Assembly: GCA_964230255.1 (NCBI GenBank)
Contig: CAXRGW010000004.1
Coordinates: forward strand, 1-15,361
DNA from: Alteromonas_E sp964230255
Lineage (GTDB): Bacteria > Pseudomonadota > Gammaproteobacteria > Enterobacterales > Alteromonadaceae
Length of the DNA: 15,361 nt
Reading direction: 5' to 3'
Numbering within the stretch: the first letter of the stretch is position 1; every line of letters starts with the position of its first letter. This document shows positions 6,811 through 13,496 of the stretch, one piece after another. The translations under genes and the position numbers were made by a program. The notes under the pieces were generated by a model. The model was not told the DNA's origin. It ran no database searches and saw only the letters and a list, made by a program, of their open reading frames with translations.

Positions 6811-8678
6811 GTATTTCTTGTTGGACCATTTTAGGTATCGAACCCACGGAAGATCCCCGCACTATTAAGCGCGCCTACGCCCGCCTGCTGAGAGAAAATC
6901 ATCCCGAAGACAACCCCGAGGGTTTTCAGCAAGTTAATCAGGCGTATCAACAGGCGTTAAAATATCGTGCGAATGAAGTTGAATGGGAGTACGAACCAGA
7001 GTTACCCGAAATTCCAAACGATGAAAACGCTTCTCCAGTCATGACGTTTGAACCTCCTATTGAGGAGCACAGTGAGCTGCCAGCGCCTGAGCATGATGCT
7101 TCAGAAACCAATTCTGCAGATAAACAGTCCGTTGCATTAAACTCTGAGCAAGAACAAACAAACACGTTTAAACCTGACCCTTTAGAGATTGATCTGAACG
7201 AATTGTGGCAGCAATTCCAAACTATCATGCATGATCAGCACTCACGTCGAAGTGCGCAAGAATGGAACCCTTTCTTCCATGACGAACGCTTACAGGCGTT
7301 TCAGATCAATCAACTGCTAGGACTTAATACATTTCAAGCATTGATTCATTTTTACAGTTCACAACGCGAGGCAAATCAGCCGTTTGATATTCCTCAAGAT
7401 ATTATCGACAGGTTCGCTGAAGTATTTGCTTGGCGCGAACGAGAGCTTGAATTTACCCAACGCTTTGACAATCAAGACATCGAGGCCTTATTTGCTTTTG
7501 CGTTTGGCAATTATGCACTGAGTGATGAGAAGGATTTACCAAGACTTGAGGAACAAGGTAAAAAGAAAAGGTTTGGTCGAAATATTGCCATCTTTGCCAG
7601 TTGGATACTGGTTTTATTTGTACTCTTCCGGATATTTGACTTCTTGTCCGAAAATAGTCGTCAGGCAGCACAAAAAAAAGCTGAGCAAGAAGCTGTGGTC
7701 GAGGTCGTTTGGGAATCTGATCTACTGTTGTGCAATGACGTTTTTGACGCTTCTGAAACTCCCGAGTTTAACCGTTGTCTCGAGCTTGCCGAAGAAGGGT
7801 GGGAAGAAGCTCAGCGCCGCATAGCGTGGGCTTACACCCGTGATGGCGAATACCAAGACTGGTCAGAGGCTTATCAATACATACTCGAGTTGAGTGATGA
7901 AGATTATTATATGGATTTGCTCGCCGATATTGTGCTTTTTCTACTTGGTGAGTCTGAATCTACGCAAATAAAAGGCGAACGAGCGATCCGCGCTAAAGCC
8001 AATGTGCGATTCCCCGCTGCAGAAGGTTATCTGGCGTCGATATACGGATTAAAACTTAACCTGCTGGAGCGCGATGCGAATATTTTTTGGTTGCTGAAAA
8101 GCGCATTTGAAAAAAGCGAAATCGTCGATGTTTATGAGATGACCCAAGTCTATGCTAACGGCATTCAAACGCGCATCAATTTGGATAAGGCGCGCGCTGT
8201 GTTAGAAGATTATGCCCAAAGTGATTCCCCTTTCAGTATCGAAGGCGCAGCTTGGTACTTGGCAACTCTGGCTAACAATCGCTTACATCCACCCGAAGTT
8301 GCCGTGCAAATGGCACAAACCCTTGTCGATTATGAGGATGAGCAGGAGCTTTTCTCATTCTATGACACACTTGCTGCAGCTTATGCTGCAAATCAACAAT
8401 TTGTCGAAGCGATTAGTACTCAAGAACAAGCTATTGCTCTGATTGACAAGTCGTACTTATCTGCAGTTGGCGCCGAACAAGAGCGTGAAAACTACACCGA
8501 GCGTCTAGAATCGTATCAACAGCAACAGGCCGTTTACTATGCGGATTTAGAAATCTCTGATGAAGCGTTTTTCGATGATCTGAAATCTGACATTGAGTCA
8601 ATGTTGATCGATTTGTTGAATGTTAACGTTGAAGCACCTGAGAATTATGTATCACCTTCCAGTGAAGCAACTGAGTAA
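6807..8678 (+). CDS. DjlC-like membrane-anchored J-domain protein, co-chaperone of HscC
   Basis: Predicted partner that stimulates the HscC ATPase, by position and by its N-terminus. Residues 4-55 form a compact J-domain: CWTILGIEPTEDPRTIKRAY, a basic helix II (KRAYARLLRE, 21-30), the loop HPE at 32-34 where canonical J-domains have HPD, and helix III (EGFQQVNQAYQQALKY). A long acidic, Pro/Glu-rich linker follows (about 56-130), then a helical region (131-250), the basic KKKR (252-255) and one transmembrane helix (about 258-280). By the positive-inside rule the J-domain is cytosolic and the last 340 residues, an acidic helical solenoid resembling TPR/Sel1-type repeats, are periplasmic. At 623 residues it is longer than Escherichia coli DjlC (about 480). 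Translation is coupled to hscC by ATGA. An A8 tract at 7672-7679 is described in the findings. The J-domain and pairing are secure; the C-terminal function is unknown. Confidence 0.82.
   Translation: MSISCWTILGIEPTEDPRTIKRAYARLLRENHPEDNPEGFQQVNQAYQQALKYRANEVEWEYEPELPEIPNDENASPVMTFEPPIEEHSELPAPEHDASETNSADKQSVALNSEQEQTNTFKPDPLEIDLNELWQQFQTIMHDQHSRRSAQEWNPFFHDERLQAFQINQLLGLNTFQALIHFYSSQREANQPFDIPQDIIDRFAEVFAWRERELEFTQRFDNQDIEALFAFAFGNYALSDEKDLPRLEEQGKKKRFGRNIAIFASWILVLFVLFRIFDFLSENSRQAAQKKAEQEAVVEVVWESDLLLCNDVFDASETPEFNRCLELAEEGWEEAQRRIAWAYTRDGEYQDWSEAYQYILELSDEDYYMDLLADIVLFLLGESESTQIKGERAIRAKANVRFPAAEGYLASIYGLKLNLLERDANIFWLLKSAFEKSEIVDVYEMTQVYANGIQTRINLDKARAVLEDYAQSDSPFSIEGAAWYLATLANNRLHPPEVAVQMAQTLVDYEDEQELFSFYDTLAAAYAANQQFVEAISTQEQAIALIDKSYLSAVGAEQERENYTERLESYQQQQAVYYADLEISDEAFFDDLKSDIESMLIDLLNVNVEAPENYVSPSSEATE
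7672..7679 (+). repeat. A8 tract, potential slippery site in the J-protein gene
   Basis: Eight A bases in the frame CAA-AAA-AAA-GCT (codons 289-292) make an A-AAA-AAA heptamer suitable for -1 slippage. The -1 frame reads AGC then TGA (7682-7684). AGG at 7663-7665 lies 6 bases upstream. No strong downstream stem is visible; only a 4-base AGCT pair was found. Confidence 0.55.
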
Positions 8679-8699
8679 AAATGACTAACGGACAAAGCC

Positions 8700-9599
8700 A
8701 TGCAAAAATTCATGAATAGCTGCTTTTTATCGACTACCGTAGTTTGCTGTTTTGCAGTGAATGCCGAAGAAGTTGCGAGTCATGAGTCTCCCGTGCGCAA
8801 CTTAACCGGCTTTGAAGCCTTAGATGAAGCCCAACCCTTATGGGAATTTGGCCTCGGCGGAGGTATTGGCGAAGTTCCCAATTACCCGAGCTCGAGCGAA
8901 CGTAATTTTATCGGCCTAGCAGCTCCTTATGTAATTTATCGCGGCGATGTATTTCGTATTGGGGGGGGTGGCGCGCGCGCCGTGGTAGTTGAAGAAAACG
9001 ACTTTGAGCTAGACATATCCTTTGGCGGTGCTTTTTCAGCAGACAGTGATGAAAATACGGCCCGCGAAGGCATGCCAGAACTCGACTTTTTATTCGAAGT
9101 AGGACCACAACTTATCTATCGAATCAAAGACTTTGAATTTGCCAATGGCGGGAATGGTCGTCTCAATGCTCGCATGCAGGCACGAGCGGTATTCTCTACC
9201 GACTTCGGTCGTATCGATCAACGCGGCTATGTACTTGAGCCCACCCTTTCATATCAGCAGCGTGGTAGACTATTCAAAGATACAGGCTTTAATGCTTCGT
9301 TGAGTTTTACGTTTGCGTCAGAAAAACTACATGACTACTTTTACCAGGTCGATCAGCAGTTTGTAACGGATACTCGCGCGGCCTATAACGCACAAAGTGG
9401 TTATTTAGGTACAGAAGTATCCCTCGGTTTATCCTTCCCAATAGGTGAACAAGCGCGCGGCTTTGTTGGCGGCAGTGTGCAATTGCACAGTGGCGCTGCC
9501 AATACCGATAGCCCTTTGTTTGAAGATGATCTCACGTACAGCGTTGCGGCAGGGTTTGTCTGGCGCTTATATCAGAGTGAAACTAGAGCTACTTGGTAA
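8700..9599 (+). CDS. MipA/OmpV family outer-membrane protein
   Basis: Predicted outer-membrane beta-barrel protein of the MipA/OmpV family (MltA-interacting protein, OmpV). A signal peptide is clear: basic start MQK, hydrophobic core about 9-20, and an Ala-type cleavage site VNA/EE after residue 22. The mature part starts with LWEFGLGGGIGEVPNYPSS (47-65), the usual family opening, followed by APYVIYRGDVFRIGGGGARA (75-94) and alternating amphipathic strands through to the C-terminus, which ends in Trp. The length of 299 is slightly above the usual 250-270. It starts 21 bases after the J-protein gene with only a weak ribosome binding site (ACGGA near 8686-8690), so it may share that transcript. 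Family members have been linked to murein-synthesising complexes or adhesion, but the role here is unknown. A G8 tract at codons 88-90 could allow phase switching. Confidence 0.85.
   Translation: MQKFMNSCFLSTTVVCCFAVNAEEVASHESPVRNLTGFEALDEAQPLWEFGLGGGIGEVPNYPSSSERNFIGLAAPYVIYRGDVFRIGGGGARAVVVEENDFELDISFGGAFSADSDENTAREGMPELDFLFEVGPQLIYRIKDFEFANGGNGRLNARMQARAVFSTDFGRIDQRGYVLEPTLSYQQRGRLFKDTGFNASLSFTFASEKLHDYFYQVDQQFVTDTRAAYNAQSGYLGTEVSLGLSFPIGEQARGFVGGSVQLHSGAANTDSPLFEDDLTYSVAAGFVWRLYQSETRATW
8961..8968 (+). repeat. G8 homopolymer inside the mipA-like gene
   Basis: Eight consecutive G bases encode Gly88-Gly90 of the outer-membrane protein. An alternating GC run (8970-8980) follows after one T. 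Loss of one G brings TAG (8986-8988) into frame, and gain of one brings TGA (8990-8992) into frame, so slippage either way cuts the protein to fewer than 100 residues. Confidence 0.9.
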
Positions 9600-9611
9600 G
9601 GAGTTCACGGC

Positions 9612-10916
9612 TTAAACTGAAGATACCCGCGGGAATACAACTCTCACACTTAACCCACCACCTTTGCGATTGTACAGAGCGATTTGGCCGTGATGAGCAT
9701 CGACAATTTCACGGCATAATGCCAACCCCAATCCCGAACCATTGGACTTGGTCGAGTAGAACGGAATTAATACATTAGCCAAGGTCGCATCGGGAATGCC
9801 CTTACCGCGATCTTTAACCTCAAGAATGATTTCCGGCCCAGATCCGACAACATCTAATTCAACACTATTTGGGTCTGTGCCAGATTCATGGGCATTCTTC
9901 AGCAAATTGATAAGCAGCTGCTCTAACTGCACTCTGTCTGCAACTAAACTTATATCGAGTTCACCATTACAGTGAAAATGCCATTGTTCGACTAATTGAG
10001 CGAATAACGGTTGTAATTGAATGGTTTCAAATCGCGGTTCAGGTAACTTGGCAAATTTACCGTAACCCTGGACAAAGTCAGTGAGGTGTTGAATGCGATC
10101 TTCGATGGTTGCAAATACCCTAGATAGACGCTGTTCATTGAGCTGCTCGCTAACTATTTGGCCACTGTGTAACAACGACGAAATTGGGCCGAGGGAATTG
10201 TTTAATTCATGACTGATAACGCGAATAACCTTTTTCCACACCGCAACTTCTTGGCGGCTGAGCTCCCGCGTCATTTGCTTTAAAATAAATAGGCGATGAG
10301 CTTGATTGTTAAGTAGAAACTCGCCAAATGACAAGTGCCATGTTTGGGTTTCATTCTCAGCAATATTGATACTAAATAGGCCGTGCTTACTAGCTAGAAT
10401 TGCCGAATGCGCACCTTTAGGTGCAGCCTCAACGATGGTTTCGAGCTTTTGACCTTCTAGGCCATGCGGTTGTTGAAAAAACTGTCGAGCGGCGACATTA
10501 CTAAATACGATTTGCTGCTGGTCATTGACCAAAAACAATACTTCCGGTGAGCTTTGTGTGATTTTGTCGAGCAATAGTTCGCGCTGGTAAATCCAGTGTT
10601 TTTCATCGCGTAAGTGCGCTATGGTCTGGTTGTATAAGTTGCATAGGTGCCCGAGTTCATCTTTTTCATCGTAAGCCAACGTCGTGGAGAACTCGCCATC
10701 CTTAAGGTTGAGCAAGCCCATTTCCAGTGCCGCTAGCCCCTCGTGGATATTGTGGAATAGCTGATGACCAAGCCACATGCTAATTCCGAGAGCGATCCCA
10801 GCAAACAGAAGCTCTTGAGCTGGATGCCACTCAACCACCAGCAAAAAGGGGATCAGCATTAGAGTGCACAGCACTATGCTAATAGCATAGATACGGCGAA
10901 CTAAGGCGGAATTCAT
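9612..10916 (-). CDS. Sensor histidine kinase, NtrY-like, with minimal extracytoplasmic loop
   Basis: Membrane histidine kinase of 434 residues that should phosphorylate the regulator encoded just before it. Domain order: two transmembrane helices (about 9-28 and 34-53) separated by only about five residues (EWHPAQ), a HAMP-like linker (54-105), a PAS domain (about 117-215; SSPEVLFLVNDQQQIVFSN), the phosphorylation box VISHELNNSLGPI (233-245) with His236, the N box INLLKNAHES (336-345), G1 DRGKGIPD (369-376), F box IPFYSTK (384-390) and G2 GSGLGLALC (393-401). All catalytic motifs are intact. The HELNNSL form of the H box is typical of the NtrY-like group. Translation is coupled to the regulator, whose TAA overlaps the ATG by one base. 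The gene ends 12 bases from the convergent mipA-like gene. Confidence 0.93.
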   Translation of the reverse strand: MNSALVRRIYAISIVLCTLMLIPFLLVVEWHPAQELLFAGIALGISMWLGHQLFHNIHEGLAALEMGLLNLKDGEFSTTLAYDEKDELGHLCNLYNQTIAHLRDEKHWIYQRELLLDKITQSSPEVLFLVNDQQQIVFSNVAARQFFQQPHGLEGQKLETIVEAAPKGAHSAILASKHGLFSINIAENETQTWHLSFGEFLLNNQAHRLFILKQMTRELSRQEVAVWKKVIRVISHELNNSLGPISSLLHSGQIVSEQLNEQRLSRVFATIEDRIQHLTDFVQGYGKFAKLPEPRFETIQLQPLFAQLVEQWHFHCNGELDISLVADRVQLEQLLINLLKNAHESGTDPNSVELDVVGSGPEIILEVKDRGKGIPDATLANVLIPFYSTKSNGSGLGLALCREIVDAHHGQIALYNRKGGGLSVRVVFPRVSSV

Positions 10917-12241
10917 TAATAATCAATCTCAAACTTTTGTAATCGGCGATACAGTGCTTGGCGACTCATGCCAAATTGGCGTGCCACGCGAGCAATAACT
11001 CCCTGATGTTGGTGCATCGCTTGTTCTAATTCAAGTTTAGAAGGTTCAGAAACACTATTGCCTTTCGAGTTAAGCACAGATAATCCCAAATCATCCACGT
11101 CAATAACGCCTTCAGGTTTAAGCACGCCAACGCGTTTACAAACGTTCTCGAGCTCGCGTACATTGCCCGGCCAAAGATGCCGCTTTAACTGCGCTTCAGC
11201 CGCTAAGCTAATCTGCCGTTGCGGTAAGAAATGTGCGACCAATGGTGCAACATCTTCAGTTCGCTCGGCCAACGGTGGCAAGGATAGCTCAATAACATTT
11301 AGCCGGTAGTACAAGTCTTCGCGGAAATCGCCTTTCACAATCATGGCAGGAATATCGGCATTGGTGGCAGAAATTACCCGTACATTGGTATGTAGTGTTT
11401 TAGTTGAACCCAAACGTTCGAATTCACCGGTTTGTAGAACTCGCAACAACTTGTTTTGCCCTGAATAAGACAAGTTGCCAATTTCATCGAGAAATAAAGT
11501 GCCACCATCTGCTGCTTCAAATCGCCCGATGCGCTGCTTAGTCGCCCCGGTGTAGGCGCCGGCTTCGGCGCCAAACAATTCGGCTTCAATTAGATCAGCC
11601 GGTAAAGCGCCACAGTTGAGCTTGATAAATGGCTTCTTATGTAAAACCGACTGTGATTGGATAAGCTCAGCAATTTTCTCTTTACCACTGCCATTCGGGC
11701 CAGTGATCAATACCGCAACGTCGGACTTTGCCACTTGCATGCCCATATCGACGATGCGCTGCATCGCCTGGCTCGCATAAATTAGCCCAACTGCCGAGGC
11801 TGCCTCGATGGTACCGCGCTGTGATAGTCGATGGCGTTTTAATTGCTGACTGTCTTCACGAGACTGACCGAGCTCTACTAAGTTAGCAATACTCGTCAGT
11901 AATTTGCGGTCGTCCCAAGGTTTAGCGATATAGTCAGCTGCACCTTGTTTCACCAGTTCTATCGCTTGTTCTAAGTCGGTCCAAGCCGTGATTAGAATGA
12001 TTGGCAAATCTGGGTTTAGCTGTCGCAGTTGGGCAAACAGTGCCTTGCCTTCTTCGCCTGAAGTGGTATCCGCAGTAAAATTCATATCTTGAATTACCAG
12101 AGACACCCGCATCTTGTCAGCCAAATCCACCGCCTGCTCGGGAGACGATGCCGTAATAACCTCATAGCCGTGAATTTCCAGCAACAACGACAGTGCTTCA
12201 AGCACTGCCGGTGTGTCATCAACCACTAATATTTTATCCAT
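10916..12241 (-). CDS. Sigma-54-dependent response regulator, NtrC family
   Basis: Transcription activator of 441 residues. Receiver domain (1-120): acidic pair Asp8-Asp9, phosphoacceptor Asp52 (VIQDMNF), Thr85 in ILITAW and Lys107 in AKPWD. AAA+ domain (about 145-385): Walker A GPNGSGKE (181-188), the sigma-54 contact loop GAYTGA (228-233), Walker B GGTLFLDEIG (246-255), the RLGSTK segment (276-281), arginine fingers in FREDLYYRLNV (306-316) and WPGNVRELEN (357-366). The C-terminal Fis-type helix-turn-helix is at about 408-437 (GVIARVARQFGMSRQALYRRL). I chose ATG at 12241 because MDKILVVDD is the normal beginning of a receiver. An in-frame TTG at 12289 would add 16 residues and overlap the permease gene by 20 bases. 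It lies between permease and kinase genes and probably controls a -24/-12 promoter. Confidence 0.94.
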   Translation of the reverse strand: MDKILVVDDTPAVLEALSLLLEIHGYEVITASSPEQAVDLADKMRVSLVIQDMNFTADTTSGEEGKALFAQLRQLNPDLPIILITAWTDLEQAIELVKQGAADYIAKPWDDRKLLTSIANLVELGQSREDSQQLKRHRLSQRGTIEAASAVGLIYASQAMQRIVDMGMQVAKSDVAVLITGPNGSGKEKIAELIQSQSVLHKKPFIKLNCGALPADLIEAELFGAEAGAYTGATKQRIGRFEAADGGTLFLDEIGNLSYSGQNKLLRVLQTGEFERLGSTKTLHTNVRVISATNADIPAMIVKGDFREDLYYRLNVIELSLPPLAERTEDVAPLVAHFLPQRQISLAAEAQLKRHLWPGNVRELENVCKRVGVLKPEGVIDVDDLGLSVLNSKGNSVSEPSKLELEQAMHQHQGVIARVARQFGMSRQALYRRLQKFEIDY

Positions 12242-12269
12242 CTGTGTTTTGTTCAATCCGTGTTGATAC

Positions 12270-13484
12270 CTAGATACTGCGCGTCGCAACGCTCGGTGAT
12301 ATATTCGCAGCGCGATTTGCCGGAATTAGCACAGACAAGACGCTAGTAACAAATACGCCAATTGCAGTGGCAATAACATAGCTATTGTCTAATGCAGGCA
12401 AAGAATATTCCTCGAGCAATAAGTTACCCAAGTAGATTGCACCCGCGCAGCCGACTATCAATCCTGCCGCACATATAAAGGTATTTTCAACTAAAAAGTA
12501 GCGCACAATAGCAGACTTTCTCGCACCTAAGGCTCGACGTGTACCGATCTGTTTAGTGCGTTTGTTGATGTTAAATACCGTCAATCCAAAAATGCCAAGT
12601 GCGGTAATCAGCAATAATACGACAATAAGCACTAGTAGCATCCTGAGCATTAACACGTCTGATGCGTTGTAATCTTCCTTCGCAATGTCCATACCATCGA
12701 TGTTGTTAATTACCCGTTGGTCATAAGCATCAAGCATTAGATCTTCAATTTGACGCATGACCGCGGTGCGCTCGTCAGCACTAGTGCGAACCACAAACTT
12801 CTGATAAACCGCCGCTTGCACCAATGGGATGATGACAAAATTTTCTGCCGCACTGTCTTTTAGCCAAGGGCCCATCATCTTTTCAACTACACCAATGATC
12901 TTCAGTGGATAACTGCCCAGATAAACAGTCTCTCCCAAGCCCTCACCTTCGCCGAAAAGATCATCGATAAAGGCCTGGCTCACAATGGCTACATTCGGAA
13001 CTTTATCGAAACTCTGCGAAACAACCACTTCATCTGGATTGAAGTTGCGACCAGCAATCAAGTTTACGCCAAGAGTATTAATCGCGTGGTGATCGGCAAA
13101 CGTATATGCAGCTCTCGTTGACTGTTGCTGTTCAGTGACTTGATCAGCAGACACTATGCCGAACCCACTCGCTGAACCACTGCCACTTAAAGGCACTTCT
13201 TGAAAGAAGCCAGCATCTATAACACCCGGAATACTGCGCAACATATCTTCGTCGAGTTCGGTGCGCTGTACCAAATCGACATCATTGCCAAAGGTTAGTA
13301 CGCGAAAGCTAAACACCTCATCTTCGGGATAGCCAGTATCTTGTTGCAAATATTGGATGCGGTCATAGATGATAAATGCTGCGTTACTGACAATTGCAGT
13401 AGTTAGCGCAATTTGAAACAACAGCATTAAGGCACCAGCTTTAGAGCGCAACAATGCATTAAAAATGGGTCTAAGTTCTAACAT
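12270..13484 (-). CDS. ABC transporter permease, MacB/FtsX-like (second permease)
   Basis: Inner-membrane subunit of 404 residues in the MacB/FtsX superfamily. Transmembrane helix 1 (about 15-39) is followed by a large periplasmic domain (40-275, MacB_PCD-like). Three helices come at the end: about 279-304, 334-355 and 369-389. IGTRRALGAR (313-322), the conserved cytosolic coupling segment of this superfamily, lies between helices 2 and 3. In this superfamily four-helix permeases do not form a pore but transmit ATP-driven movement to the periplasm, where substrates are lifted from the membrane or pumped through a partner. It partners with the ATPase and the preceding, non-identical permease. 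The ribosome binding site AGGAG (13492-13496) overlaps the stop of that permease. Substrate unknown. Confidence 0.9.
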   Translation of the reverse strand: MLELRPIFNALLRSKAGALMLLFQIALTTAIVSNAAFIIYDRIQYLQQDTGYPEDEVFSFRVLTFGNDVDLVQRTELDEDMLRSIPGVIDAGFFQEVPLSGSGSASGFGIVSADQVTEQQQSTRAAYTFADHHAINTLGVNLIAGRNFNPDEVVVSQSFDKVPNVAIVSQAFIDDLFGEGEGLGETVYLGSYPLKIIGVVEKMMGPWLKDSAAENFVIIPLVQAAVYQKFVVRTSADERTAVMRQIEDLMLDAYDQRVINNIDGMDIAKEDYNASDVLMLRMLLVLIVVLLLITALGIFGLTVFNINKRTKQIGTRRALGARKSAIVRYFLVENTFICAAGLIVGCAGAIYLGNLLLEEYSLPALDNSYVIATAIGVFVTSVLSVLIPANRAANISPSVATRSI

Positions 13485-13491
13485 TGTCCTG

Positions 13492-13496
13492 CTCCT
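13492..13496 (-). promoter_or_regulatory. Ribosome binding site of the second permease
   Basis: On the minus strand AGGAG sits 7 bases before the ATG at 13484 and shares bases with the TAG stop of the first permease, a close coupling that supports one operon. Confidence 0.65.

Noticed and set aside
7522..7824. Open frame of 100 codons on the plus strand inside the J-protein gene, in another frame.
   Set aside because: Composition is unlike a protein (basic, Ser/Leu-rich shadow) and the covering gene is strongly supported.
10916..12289. Longer form of the response regulator beginning at TTG 12289.
   Set aside because: It adds 16 residues not expected before the receiver start MDKILVVDD, has no ribosome binding site, and overlaps the permease gene.
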